Shown: positions 25,362 to 34,695 of the stretch, in pieces
Layout of the letters: each line of letters starts with the position of its first letter
Position numbering within the stretch: the stretch's first letter is position 1
From: Microbacteriaceae bacterium
Lineage (GTDB): Bacteria > Actinomycetota > Actinomycetes > Actinomycetales > Microbacteriaceae
Reading direction: 5' to 3'
DNA length: 56,981 nucleotides
Assembly: GCA_025465095.1 (NCBI GenBank)
Contig: JAODME010000031.1
Span: 1-56,981, forward strand
Notes under the pieces: generated by a model
Databases searched by the model: none
Seen by the model: only the letters and a program-made list of their open reading frames with translations
Told to the model about the DNA's origin: nothing
Translations under genes and position numbers: made by a program

Positions 25362-27088
25362 CGGCCGAGAAGCTGCTCGCGGGACTCGACGACGAGCAGC
25401 GTGTCGCCGCCGAGGCGCTCCTCGGCCCGGTCTGCCTGCTTGCCGGAGCGGGCACAGGAAAGACGAGGGCGATCACCCACCGCATCGCCTATGGCGTAGC
25501 GACCGGCGTCTATCCGCCCGGACGCGTGATGGCGCTGACCTTCACCTCGCGAGCGGCCGGGGAACTGCGCGGCCGGCTGCGCAGTCTCGGTGCCGGCGGG
25601 GTTTCCGCGCGCACCTTCCACGCCTCCGCCCTGTCGCAACTGGGCTTCTTCTGGCCGCAGGTGATCGGGGGAAGCATGCCGCGCATCCTCGAGTCGAAGG
25701 GGAGGCTCATTGCGAGCGCCGCGGAGACGATGAAACTGAAACTCGACACTCCGACCTTGCGCGACCTCGCTGCGGAGATCGAGTGGCGAAAGGTCTCCCG
25801 GCTCACCCTCGACCAGTACGCCGTGAAGGCGGCGAGCCGGACGATGCCGGTCGCGCTCGACCTGAGCAAGATGATTGATCTGCACGCGGCGTATGAGCGG
25901 GTTAAGGACGACCGCCGCCAACTCGACTTCGAGGACGTGCTGCTCGCGGCAGCCGGAATGCTCGAGTCCGAGCCGTGGGTGGCGCAGCAGGTCCGGGAGC
26001 AGTACCGCTTCTTCGTGGTTGACGAGTATCAGGATGTCTCACCGCTGCAACAGGTGCTACTGGACTTGTGGATGGGGGACAGGCAGGACCTTTGCGTCGT
26101 CGGTGACGCAAGCCAGACGATCTACTCGTTCGCCGGCGCATCATCCGATCATCTGACGTCGTTCCCGTCCCGCTTCCCGACCGCGACGGTCGTGCGCCTG
26201 GAACAGAACTACCGGTCCACGCCGGCGATCGTCGACACCGCGAACCGGCTCATGCGCGACCGGGCGGGAGCGCTCACGCTGCGCGCGGCCGCATCTGCTG
26301 ACGCACGTCCCGACGCGAAAGTCGTCGCTCCCACCGTGCTGAGCCATCGGGATGATCGCGCGGAGGCGCGCGCCGTCGCCGGCCAGATCGCCGACCAGAT
26401 CGCGGCGGGCGCCCGACCACAGGACATCGCGGTGCTGTACCGCATCAACGTGCAGGGCGCCGTGCTCGAGACCGCCCTCGCCGACGCGGGGGTCAGCTAT
26501 CAGTTGCGCGGCGGGCCGCGGTTTTTCGACCTGCCAGAGGTGAAGCAATCCCTCATGATGCTCAAGGGCGCGACGGTGGCGAACACGGTCGAGCCGTTGT
26601 TCAAGACCGTGAGCGACGTGCTGCGCTCCCTCGGCTGGACGCAGGATGCCCCCGAGTCCAGGGGAGCGGTGCGGGACAGGTGGGAGTCGCTCAACGCGAT
26701 CATGGGACTTGCCGAGACGGCGGCTCCTGGCACCACGCTGCGCCAGTTCTCCACCGATTTGCACGACCGCGCGGTCGGCCAGCACGAACCGACGATGGCC
26801 GCCGTCACGCTCGCGACCCTGCACTCCGCGAAGGGCCTCGAGTGGGACACGGTCTACATCATCGGGGTGAGCGAGGGTCTCGTGCCGATCAGCTACGCGA
26901 AGAGCCTCGCCGCCGTCGACGAGGAACGCCGGCTCCTCTACGTCGGCATCACCCGGGCGCGCCAGCGCCTGCACCTGTCCTGGGCCGAGGCGGCGCCGCA
27001 GCGTTCCGCTCCTCGTCAGCCGTCGCGCTTCCTGGAAGAACTCCGCAGCCGCACTGCGGGTGCCGGGTCCAGGTCGTCGAGAGGCTAG
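25358..27088 (+). CDS. uvrD2: UvrD2-like superfamily 1 DNA helicase (short form)
   Basis: 3'-5' DNA helicase of 576 residues. Motifs are canonical: AGAGTGKT (residues 29-36), TFTSRAAGEL, VVDEYQDVS, GDASQTIYSFAGA, EQNYRS, TLHSAKGLEWD and VGITRARQ. It stops about 40 residues after motif VI. The mycobacterial UvrD2 (about 700 residues) carries a tetracysteine segment and an HRDC domain after this point; both are missing. The start GTG at 25358 overlaps the nudC stop (GTGA); the open frame reaches further into nudC but without a start context. Its 3' end overlaps the convergent neighbouring gene by 140 bases. Confidence 0.9.
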   Translation: MTAEKLLAGLDDEQRVAAEALLGPVCLLAGAGTGKTRAITHRIAYGVATGVYPPGRVMALTFTSRAAGELRGRLRSLGAGGVSARTFHASALSQLGFFWPQVIGGSMPRILESKGRLIASAAETMKLKLDTPTLRDLAAEIEWRKVSRLTLDQYAVKAASRTMPVALDLSKMIDLHAAYERVKDDRRQLDFEDVLLAAAGMLESEPWVAQQVREQYRFFVVDEYQDVSPLQQVLLDLWMGDRQDLCVVGDASQTIYSFAGASSDHLTSFPSRFPTATVVRLEQNYRSTPAIVDTANRLMRDRAGALTLRAAASADARPDAKVVAPTVLSHRDDRAEARAVAGQIADQIAAGARPQDIAVLYRINVQGAVLETALADAGVSYQLRGGPRFFDLPEVKQSLMMLKGATVANTVEPLFKTVSDVLRSLGWTQDAPESRGAVRDRWESLNAIMGLAETAAPGTTLRQFSTDLHDRAVGQHEPTMAAVTLATLHSAKGLEWDTVYIIGVSEGLVPISYAKSLAAVDEERRLLYVGITRARQRLHLSWAEAAPQRSAPRQPSRFLEELRSRTAGAGSRSSRG

Positions 27089-27821
27089 ACCCGGTTGTCG
27101 CGTCTGAATAAACGGAGGTCGCCGCGTCAGCCGCGCCACCGTCCAGTCGCGCGAGCACGAGCCGCGTGGCCCGCGCTGCTACCTCGTACGACACGAGCCC
27201 GCGGTCGATCGGACTGCGGCGCCCCCACAGCTGGGAGGCGATGGCGGGCCACGCCGGGTCCGCGTCGGAACGTGTGCGCTCGAGGCAGTACAGGCACGGC
27301 CCGACGCCGGGCTCCACGATCGGCCCGATACGTGCGCCGGCATCGCCAAAGACGACAGGAAGGTGAGGTAGGTCCCGCCGCAACCAGACGCCGTGGAATT
27401 CGGGGTCGATGACGAAATGCGCGACGACGACGGCGAAGTCGCTGCCCTCTGCCGCCGCCGCGACGTCGTTCCCGACGAGACGTGGCTGGACTCCGGATGA
27501 TGCGAGCGCGTCGGCAATTTGCTCAAGCGTGGGGCCTCGCCCCGCGAGCGTGACGATGCGCGGTTCAGCTTGGGGAGGCTCGCTGACGAGGGCCGCACGC
27601 ACAGCGCGGAGCAGCAGCTCAACGGTGTCACTATCCGCGCCGGCCTGCCCGGCGAGCACATCGAGCGCGGGTCGACCGGTGCCGGTAATGAGCGCGGCGA
27701 TCATCCGCTCCTGAGCCTCCGACACGTTCTCGAGCACGACTGCGGCACGGTCGATCCCAAGCTGGAGGCTGCTCGGGCTGCGCCAGACGAGGGGGAGCCG
27801 GGGATCGAGTCGCAGGACCAT
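26949..27821 (-). CDS. ThiF/cyclodehydratase-like conserved protein (Rv3196-like)
   Basis: Protein of 290 residues. An N-terminal mixed domain (about 1-90, resembling a winged-helix or peptide-clamp region) is followed by an alpha/beta domain (IVTLAGRGPTLEQIADAL, VVVAHFVIDPEFHGVWLRRDLPHLPVVFGD) and cysteine pairs: GPCLYCLERT near 175 and HPQCGC near 255. These four cysteines probably bind zinc. Database names for relatives include leader-peptide-binding protein of TOMM systems, but no precursor peptide or maturation gene is nearby and the gene is part of conserved actinobacterial synteny, so I do not assign that role. The last 140 bases overlap the 3' end of uvrD2. Confidence 0.75.
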   Translation of the reverse strand: MVLRLDPRLPLVWRSPSSLQLGIDRAAVVLENVSEAQERMIAALITGTGRPALDVLAGQAGADSDTVELLLRAVRAALVSEPPQAEPRIVTLAGRGPTLEQIADALASSGVQPRLVGNDVAAAAEGSDFAVVVAHFVIDPEFHGVWLRRDLPHLPVVFGDAGARIGPIVEPGVGPCLYCLERTRSDADPAWPAIASQLWGRRSPIDRGLVSYEVAARATRLVLARLDGGAADAATSVYSDATTGSSLSTTWTRHPQCGCGVLPGSATADEERNAAAPPRPRTGAGAGAPG

Positions 27822-27941
27822 GCCGGAATGATGGCACCATGCCGGTCGGGTCGTGCGAAAGCTTCCACAGGCACGCGAGTGAGCGACCGTGTCGGGTCCG
27901 TAACGCCTAACACGACATGTCTGGGGACCGCGGGGTGGGCG

Positions 27942-29321
27942 CTAGCCGCGCGGTTCCTCCGCCGAGCCGTCGTCGTTCTCGTGCGGCCGGTCGTCGCTCA
28001 CGTCGTTGAGCAGGTCCTCGATTGCCTGATCCACGTCATCGCGGGCGGACTCGTTCGAGGTCATCCGGGCAATCAGCCCGCTCGGGTCGTCAATGTCGGC
28101 GGATCCCGGCAGGACGTCCGGATGGGACCACAGCTCGTCGCGTCGCTCCGCCCCGACAGCATCCGTCAGCCGCTGCCACATTGCCGCCGCCTCACGCAGG
28201 CGGCGCGGGCGCAGTTCTAGGCCGACGAGCGTGGAGAACGCGGACTCGGCCGGCCCACCGGCCGCACGCCGCCGCCGCACGGTCTCGGCGATCGCCATCG
28301 ATTTCGGCAGGCGCTTCGTCGCCTGGGCTGTGACCACGTCGACCCAACCCTCGACCAGGGCGAGCATCGTCTCGAGGCGATCGAGTGCGGCGAGCTGCGT
28401 GTCTGACTTCGGTGGGATGAGCGCTCCACTCACCATCGCCTGGCGCAGCTCCTCCGGGTTCGAGGGGTCGAAGTCGGCGGCGAGCGCCTCGAGGCGCTGC
28501 GTGTCGATGCGGATTCCGTGCGCGAACTCGGTGATGGAGGTCATGAGTTGCAGGCGCAACCACTTCGCATGCCGGAACAGCCGCGCGTGTGCGAGTTCCC
28601 GCACCGCGAGATACAGACGGATCTGATCGGTCTCGATGTCGAGGCCGTCACCGAAAGAGGCCATGTTCTGAGGGAGGATGGCGGCCTGCAGGTCGACGGC
28701 GTTCGCGGCGTCGATCAGCGGAATGCCGATGTCGCCGCCGGACACGACCTCTCCGGACAGCTGGCCGACGACCTGCCCGAGCTGCATCGCGAAGAGCGTG
28801 CCACCGACGTTGCGCATGAGTTTGCTCGCGCTGTCGATCATGTCCGACATCTCTTCCGGAGCCTGCTGCCGCAGCACGTCGGTGAGCGCGTTGGCGATGC
28901 TCAGCGCAACGGGTTCGGCAAGCTGTGTCCACACGGGCATGGTCGCGTTGGTCCACTCGATGCGGCTCATCAGTCGCGGCTTGACGGTCAGCTCCGACAC
29001 GTAGGTCGCCTCGCTCAACCAGAGGGCAGCGATACCGAAGGCCTGCTCGAGCGCGTCCCGTTCAGAGGGCGTCGCGGGCTGCGAGGTGCCGGAGGCGATC
29101 GCGCTCGCCTGCTGGAGGGCGATGTCCCAGTTCACGCCGTCGCCGCTGTGCTGCATCGCGCTCTGCAACTGCGCCATCAGTTGGGCCACCATCGCCGGAT
29201 CGTTGGGGAGCCCGGCCGCATTCGCCAGTTGTGCGGGGTCGATGTTCGAGTTGCCGCTTAGCAACTCCCGCAGCATGTCGCGGAACTCGTCGTCGGGGTC
29301 TTGCCGAGAATCATCAGGCAT
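27942..29321 (-). CDS. Zincin_2 (DUF2342) family protein, Rv3195-like
   Basis: Mostly helical protein of 459 residues, of the family annotated as zinc-dependent metalloprotease or F420-biosynthesis-associated protein. The expected HExxH helix lies near residue 225 and reads RELAHARLFRHAKWLR, so the first zinc histidine is Arg; I recall R at this place in many relatives, which weakens the protease label. The N-terminus is acidic (MPDDSRQDPDDEFRDMLREL) and the C-terminus very acidic. The ATG at 29321 has a TAGCGT box seven bases upstream; an upstream extension of 127 codons is rejected because it runs across the neighbouring promoter. Divergent from the PDZ protease, as in Mycobacterium. Confidence 0.8.
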   Translation of the reverse strand: MPDDSRQDPDDEFRDMLRELLSGNSNIDPAQLANAAGLPNDPAMVAQLMAQLQSAMQHSGDGVNWDIALQQASAIASGTSQPATPSERDALEQAFGIAALWLSEATYVSELTVKPRLMSRIEWTNATMPVWTQLAEPVALSIANALTDVLRQQAPEEMSDMIDSASKLMRNVGGTLFAMQLGQVVGQLSGEVVSGGDIGIPLIDAANAVDLQAAILPQNMASFGDGLDIETDQIRLYLAVRELAHARLFRHAKWLRLQLMTSITEFAHGIRIDTQRLEALAADFDPSNPEELRQAMVSGALIPPKSDTQLAALDRLETMLALVEGWVDVVTAQATKRLPKSMAIAETVRRRRAAGGPAESAFSTLVGLELRPRRLREAAAMWQRLTDAVGAERRDELWSHPDVLPGSADIDDPSGLIARMTSNESARDDVDQAIEDLLNDVSDDRPHENDDGSAEEPRG

Positions 29322-29328
29322 GCGAACT

Positions 29329-29334
29329 ACGCTA
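29329..29334 (-). promoter_or_regulatory. -10 box of the Zincin_2 gene, leaderless type
   Basis: On the minus strand TAGCGT is followed by seven bases and the ATG at 29321. Confidence 0.4.
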
Positions 29335-29417
29335 GCCCTTGAGCAGTCGACGAGGCTGAGTTTCGGCCTTCGCCGCCGCAACCTGACGTGCGCCCGTGGC
29401 GAACATGAGAGGAAGCA

Positions 29418-30524
29418 GTGCCCATCTTCGCCGACCTGCCCGGCATGTCCCGAACGCAGCTCCGCCGGTCGCGCCTCGGCTGGTCCCTCCTCTCGTTCGG
29501 CGTGCTCGGCGCGCTCGGACTCTCCCTCGTGCCCTCGCCGTACGTGATCGAGGTTCCCGGGCCCGTGTTCGACACCCTCGGAGATGTGGAGGTACAAGAC
29601 GAAAAGGTGCCGCTCATCGCGATCAGCGATCAGGAGGAGTTCCCGACTGACGGCACACTGAGTCTTCTCACGGTGAGCGTCGTCGGCAACCGTGAGGTCC
29701 AACCCAGCTGGCTGAAGGTCATCACGGCGTGGGCGGATCCGAGCAAGGCGGTCGTGCCGATCGAATCGGTGTATCCGGCCGGAGTGACGCTCGAGCAGTC
29801 ACAGGAGAGGAGCGCGATCGACATGCAGAACTCTCAGAAGGACGCCATCGCGGCTGCGCTCACCAAGTTGGGACACGAACTCGAAAGCACCCTCACGGTC
29901 GCCGGACTCTCGCCCGATTCGCCCTCCGACGGTCTCCTCAAGGCGGGCGATGAGATTTTGAGGGTCAACGGTGACACGCCGGTGGACGTCAATCAGATGC
30001 GAGCGATCATCGCCGAGAACGGCACCGACACGCCCGTGGCCATGGCGATCCTGCGCGACGGTGCGCTCTCATCCGTTCTCGTGACACCGGTCTCTGGTGA
30101 AGGTCCGGATGCCGCCCCGATGGTGGGGGTGGCGGTCGAGACGGCATACGACTTCCCGTTCGAGGTCGAGATCCAGCTCGAGAAGGTCGGCGGCCCGAGC
30201 GCCGGCATGATGTTCGCACTGGGGATCATCGACAAGCTGACTCCGGGCGAGCTGAACGGAGGACTGGATGTCGCGGGTACGGGCACGATCACGGCGGACG
30301 GCCTCGTCGGTCCGATCGGCGGCATCCGGCAGAAGCTGCACGGCGCGCAGCACTCGGGCGCCGAGTACTTCCTCGCGCCGGCGGCGAACTGCGGAGAGGT
30401 CACGGGGCACGTGCCGGACGGACTGACGGTGTTCGCCGTCGAGACGCTGGATGATTCCCTCGCCGCTCTCGAGACGCTCGCGAGCGGCGGGGACACGTCC
30501 GCGCTGCCATCCTGCGACAACTGA
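29418..30524 (+). CDS. Membrane-anchored PDZ / Lon-type (S16) protease, YlbL family
   Basis: Protease of 368 residues. One membrane helix near residues 20-42 (SLLSFGVLGALGLSLVP) anchors it with the rest outside. A PDZ domain (about 155-235, SPDSPSDGLLKAGDEILRVNG) is followed by a Lon-like catalytic domain with Ser261 (GGPSAG) and Lys306 (IRQKLHGA) forming the dyad. It resembles Rv3194c and B. subtilis YlbL. The GTG at 29418 has GAGAGGAAG just before it; an ATG nine codons later is possible. It is followed after 78 bases by the UPF0182 gene, always its neighbour in Actinobacteria. Confidence 0.9.
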   Translation: MPIFADLPGMSRTQLRRSRLGWSLLSFGVLGALGLSLVPSPYVIEVPGPVFDTLGDVEVQDEKVPLIAISDQEEFPTDGTLSLLTVSVVGNREVQPSWLKVITAWADPSKAVVPIESVYPAGVTLEQSQERSAIDMQNSQKDAIAAALTKLGHELESTLTVAGLSPDSPSDGLLKAGDEILRVNGDTPVDVNQMRAIIAENGTDTPVAMAILRDGALSSVLVTPVSGEGPDAAPMVGVAVETAYDFPFEVEIQLEKVGGPSAGMMFALGIIDKLTPGELNGGLDVAGTGTITADGLVGPIGGIRQKLHGAQHSGAEYFLAPAANCGEVTGHVPDGLTVFAVETLDDSLAALETLASGGDTSALPSCDN

Positions 30525-30602
30525 GCGGCACTGGCGGCGTTCTCGCAGCGTCACCCCCGTTAAGATGGAAGAACACAGTCCCTCATAGCCAGGAGCACCC
30601 TC

Positions 30603-33524
30603 TTGACGTCCACGGAAGCACGTCCATCCCGTTCGCGGTCAACACTGGCGATCTCGGCTGGCGTGATCGCCGCTCTCGTGATCGCGTTCTTCATTTTCGC
30701 GAGCCTGTACACGGACTGGCTGTGGTTCGACCAGCTCGGCTTCGTCAATGTGCTCACCACCCAGTGGATCGCCGGAGCAGTGATGTTCCTCATCGGTTTC
30801 GTTGCGATGGGCGTCCCCGTCTACCTCAGCATCGCCATCGCCTTCCGCGCGCGGCCGGTCTACGCGAAGCTCAACGCGCAACTCGACCGCTACCAGCAGG
30901 TCATCGAGCCCCTCCGCCGCCTCGCGATGATCGGCATTCCCGCCGTGCTCGGCCTGTTCGCCGGGGTGGCCACGTCGTCGCGCTGGCCGCTGGCCCTGCA
31001 GTGGATAAACCGCACGCCGACCGGTGACACCGATCCTGAGTTCGGCCTGGACGTCTCGTTCTACCTCTTCGAACTGCCGTTCTACCAGGCGGTAGCGGCG
31101 TTCGCGTCCGCCGTCGTGCTCATCTCGGCCCTCGCGGCCCTCGCCACCAGCTACCTGTACGGGGCGCTGCGCTTCAACGGCAGGGAGGTGCGCATCTCCC
31201 GCGCGGCCCGCGTGCAACTCGCGGTCCTCGCCGCCCTCTACCTTGCGATCCAGGCGGTGAGCATCTGGCTCGACCGCTACGCGATCCTCTCCGAGAACAA
31301 CAGCGATCTGCTCGTCGGCGCCTCCTACGCCGATGTGAACGCCGTGATTCCCGGACGCGCCATCCTCTCCGGCATCGCCGCGCTGGTCGCCGTCCTGTTC
31401 ATCGTCACGGCCATCATCGGGCGTTGGAGGCTGCCGATCGTCGGCACCGCCCTGTTCATCGTCGCGAGCCTGCTCATCGGTTCGGTGTACCCGTGGATCG
31501 TGCAGCGCTTCCAGGTCGACCCGAGCGTACGGAGCTTCGAGGCACCATATATAGAGCGGAACATCGAGGGCACGCGAGAGGCCTACGGGGTTGCCGAGGT
31601 CGAGGAGCAACCCTTCGACCCGTCGACGGATGCGACGGCCGGCGCGCTTCGCAACGATGCCGAGACGACCGCGAACATCCGCATCATCGATCCCGCTCTC
31701 GTCACGGACACGTTCGCGCAGCTCGAGCAGTTCCGCCAGTATTACCAGTTCGCTCCGCAACTGGACGTGGACCGTTATGAGATCGACGGGCAGACCCAGG
31801 ACACCGTCATTGCCGTACGCGAACTCAATCTTGAGGGCCTCGGCGGCGCGAACACCTTCTACAACCGCACCTTCGTCTACACGCACGGTTACGGGGTGGT
31901 CGCCGCCTATGGCAACCAGCGGTCGGCCGAGGGGCTTCCGGTGTTCCTTCAGTCGGGAATCCCGAACGGAGGAGCGCTCGGCAGTGATTTCGAGCCGCGG
32001 ATCTACTTCGGTGAGGACTCCCCGCCGTTCTCGATCGTCGGAGCCCCGGAGGGTTCGCGGCCAATCGAACTCGACTATCCCTCGAGCGAGGAAGAGGGAA
32101 CTGACAACACGACGACGACCTACGCTGCGGATGGTGGCCCCGCCCTTGACAACGTGTTCAAGAAGATCATCTACGCGATCAAGTTTCAGTCGGAGCAGAT
32201 CTTCCTCTCCGATGCCGTGAACGACGACTCGCAGATCCTCTACGACCGTGACCCGAAGCAGCGGGTGCAGAAGGTCGCTCCGTACCTGACGCTCGATAGC
32301 GACGCCTATCCCGCCGTGGTCGACGACAAGGTCGTGTGGATCGTCGACGGCTACACCACGAGCGAAAATTATCCGTACTCGGACGTGCAGCAGTTGAGCA
32401 ACGCGATCGTCGACACATACACTCCACCGCCGCCCTACGCGATCGACAACATCAACTACATCCGAAACTCGGTCAAGGCGACGGTCGACGCGTACACGGG
32501 CGAAGTGACGCTCTACGCCTGGGACGAGGAGGACCCGATCCTCGAGACCTGGCAGAAGATCTTCCCCAGCACGGTCGTTCCGATGAGCGAGATGTCCGGC
32601 GACCTGATGAGCCACGTGCGCTACCCGGCCGATCTGTTCAAGGTGCAGCGCGCGATCCTCAGCACGTACCACGTAACCGACTCGGACTCGTTCTACTCGA
32701 GCGACGACGCGTGGACCACGCCGCCCGAGCCGACGGAAGCGGCAGCGACCGCCGAGACGCAGCCGCCGTACTACCTCACGATGCAGGTGCCGGGCGCGGA
32801 CGAGCCGGACTTCTCTCTGTACTCGACCTACATTCCGAACGCGTCGGGCGAAGGCACCAGAAACGTCCTGACCGGGTACCTCGCGGTCAATGCGGACGCC
32901 GGCGGCACGAAGGGGGAGATCGCCGAGAACTACGGCAACTTCAGTTTGCTCACCTTGCCGAGGCAGACCACGGTGCCCGGGCCCGGCCAGGTGCAGGCCA
33001 ACTTCAACACGGACACCGAAGTGGCGAACCAGCTCGCCCTGCTGCAGCGCGGTGACACCGAGGTGCTGCGAGGCAACCTGTTGACCCTTCCGGTCGGCGG
33101 CGGGTTGCTCTACGTGCAGCCGGTCTACGTTGAATCGACTGCCGAGACGGCCTACCCGATCCTTCGGAAGGTGCTCGTCTCGTTCGGGGACCAGATCGGC
33201 TTCGAGGACACCCTCGATGCCGCCCTCGACTCGGTATTCGGCGGGGATTCAGGAGCCAACGCCGGCGACGAGAACGTTCCCGTCAGTTCCGACCCGGTCG
33301 ATCCGGACGCTCCGGCAGAACCCGAGTCGCCGGTCGATCCGGGGACTCCGACAGCGCCGGGTGCTCCTGGTGACAACCCCGACCTTCGGGCAGCCCTCGA
33401 GGACGCCCGTCAGGCGCTCGCGGACAGGCAGGCCGCCTACGCCTCGAACGATTTGGTCGCGGCCGCTCAGGCCGACGAGGCTCTGCAGGATGCGATCGAG
33501 CGGGCGATAGCCGCGTCGCCGTAG
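30603..33524 (+). CDS. UPF0182 large membrane protein (Rv3193c-like)
   Basis: Protein of 973 residues with about seven membrane helices in the first 300 residues (among them ISAGVIAALVIAFFIFASLY and ALVAVLFIVTAIIG), then a large extracytoplasmic domain containing conserved aromatic segments (FVYTHGYGVVAAYGNQ, YNFGNFSLL-like NYGNFSLLTLPRQT). The last 90 residues are a Pro/Asp/Gly-rich linker and a charged helix. The family is almost universal in Actinobacteria with no established function. It starts with TTG at 30603, eight bases after AGGAG (30590-30594); no other start fits the membrane N-terminus. Confidence 0.92.
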   Translation: MTSTEARPSRSRSTLAISAGVIAALVIAFFIFASLYTDWLWFDQLGFVNVLTTQWIAGAVMFLIGFVAMGVPVYLSIAIAFRARPVYAKLNAQLDRYQQVIEPLRRLAMIGIPAVLGLFAGVATSSRWPLALQWINRTPTGDTDPEFGLDVSFYLFELPFYQAVAAFASAVVLISALAALATSYLYGALRFNGREVRISRAARVQLAVLAALYLAIQAVSIWLDRYAILSENNSDLLVGASYADVNAVIPGRAILSGIAALVAVLFIVTAIIGRWRLPIVGTALFIVASLLIGSVYPWIVQRFQVDPSVRSFEAPYIERNIEGTREAYGVAEVEEQPFDPSTDATAGALRNDAETTANIRIIDPALVTDTFAQLEQFRQYYQFAPQLDVDRYEIDGQTQDTVIAVRELNLEGLGGANTFYNRTFVYTHGYGVVAAYGNQRSAEGLPVFLQSGIPNGGALGSDFEPRIYFGEDSPPFSIVGAPEGSRPIELDYPSSEEEGTDNTTTTYAADGGPALDNVFKKIIYAIKFQSEQIFLSDAVNDDSQILYDRDPKQRVQKVAPYLTLDSDAYPAVVDDKVVWIVDGYTTSENYPYSDVQQLSNAIVDTYTPPPPYAIDNINYIRNSVKATVDAYTGEVTLYAWDEEDPILETWQKIFPSTVVPMSEMSGDLMSHVRYPADLFKVQRAILSTYHVTDSDSFYSSDDAWTTPPEPTEAAATAETQPPYYLTMQVPGADEPDFSLYSTYIPNASGEGTRNVLTGYLAVNADAGGTKGEIAENYGNFSLLTLPRQTTVPGPGQVQANFNTDTEVANQLALLQRGDTEVLRGNLLTLPVGGGLLYVQPVYVESTAETAYPILRKVLVSFGDQIGFEDTLDAALDSVFGGDSGANAGDENVPVSSDPVDPDAPAEPESPVDPGTPTAPGAPGDNPDLRAALEDARQALADRQAAYASNDLVAAAQADEALQDAIERAIAASP

Positions 33525-33624
33525 GGACGGGAGCAGGTCGCGCCCATCTCTGTCGCGAGCGACGCCACGACTAGACGCAGCTGCGGGCGGAACCCATGAA
33601 ATCCGACTGAACAGGAGAGTGATC

Positions 33625-34641
33625 ATGCGTGGTGTTGTGATGTACGGCCCAGGCGACGTGCGCGTCGAAGAGGTTGAAGACGCGAGAATCGTCGACTCGA
33701 CGGATGCGGTCATCCGGCTCGCCGCAGCGTGTATCTGTGGCTCAGATCTTTGGCCGTATCGCGGCATCGACAAGTTGAACGGCCCGGCCCACATGGGTCA
33801 CGAATACGCGGGTCTGGTCGAGCAGATCGGTGATGACGTGGTCAACGTCAAGGTCGGTGACTTCGTGGTCGGCTCCTTCGTTGCATCCGACAACACCTGC
33901 GAGATCTGCCAGGCCGGTTACCAGTCCGGGTGCATTCACCGGGTGTTCATGACAGGCACCCAGTCGGAACTCGCCCGCATCCCTCACGCCGATGGCACCC
34001 TTGTTCCCACTCCCGGTATTCCTGATCCCGAGCTGATCCCGTCACTTCTGGCCGCTTCCGATGTGCTGGGCACCGGCTGGTATGCCGCTGTCGCAGCTGA
34101 AGCGGGGCCCGGAAAGACGATCGCCGTCGTCGGTGACGGGGCTGTCGGATTGCTGGCGATACTCGCCGCCAAGCAGCTCGGTGCCGAGCGCATCATCGCG
34201 TTTAGCCGGCACGCTGATCGACAGGTGCTCGCCCGTGAATTCGGTGCAACCGACATCGTCGAGGAGCGCGGTGACGAGGGCGTCGCGAGAATAAAGGAGA
34301 TGACCGGCGGCTATGGCGCCCACGGCGTTGTCGAGGCCGTGGGAACCCAGGAGTCGATTTGGCAGGCGATTCACGCCGCACGCGCGGGCGGACGCATCGG
34401 ATACGTGGGTATCGGTCATGAGGTCGACCTGAACGGTTTAGACCTGTTCTTCGAGGGAGTGCACCTCGAGGGCGGTCCCGCCCCGGTGCGTCGCTTCCTG
34501 CCGGACCTGATCCAGCTCATCTGGGACCGCAAGATCGACCCGGGTAAGGTCTTCGACTTCACGCTTCCGCTCAGTCAAGCCGCCGAGGGGTACAAGGCAA
34601 TGGACGAGCGCCGCGCCATAAAAGTGCTGCTCACCGTCTGA
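33625..34641 (+). CDS. Zinc-dependent alcohol dehydrogenase (MDR family)
   Basis: Medium-chain dehydrogenase of 338 residues. Catalytic zinc ligands: Cys in AACICGSDLWPYRG and the His-Glu pair in MGHEYAG. The structural zinc lobe retains the cysteines of NTCEICQAGYQSGC. The Rossmann motif is VVGDGAVGLLAI; the following strand ends IAFSRHADR, suggesting NADP(H). The substrate is unknown. The ATG at 33625 has AGGAG seven bases before it and is preferred to the GTG two codons earlier. It is monocistronic, between UPF0182 and the initiator tRNA, and not part of the conserved core synteny. Confidence 0.88.
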   Translation: MRGVVMYGPGDVRVEEVEDARIVDSTDAVIRLAAACICGSDLWPYRGIDKLNGPAHMGHEYAGLVEQIGDDVVNVKVGDFVVGSFVASDNTCEICQAGYQSGCIHRVFMTGTQSELARIPHADGTLVPTPGIPDPELIPSLLAASDVLGTGWYAAVAAEAGPGKTIAVVGDGAVGLLAILAAKQLGAERIIAFSRHADRQVLAREFGATDIVEERGDEGVARIKEMTGGYGAHGVVEAVGTQESIWQAIHAARAGGRIGYVGIGHEVDLNGLDLFFEGVHLEGGPAPVRRFLPDLIQLIWDRKIDPGKVFDFTLPLSQAAEGYKAMDERRAIKVLLTV

Positions 34642-34695
34642 CCGGTAGGGAGCGAAACGAGGCGTCCCGAAACTCTGGTATCGTTGATATCACGC

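Noticed and set aside
26949-27821. TOMM/thiopeptide maturation system suggested by the ThiF-like protein
   Set aside because: No precursor peptide, dehydrogenase or YcaO gene is nearby, and the gene belongs to conserved actinobacterial synteny.
30639-32672. A 677-codon open frame antisense to the UPF0182 gene
   Set aside because: Composition is His/Asp/Arg/Val-rich without domains, as expected for the complement of a high-GC coding frame; UPF0182 is clearly real.
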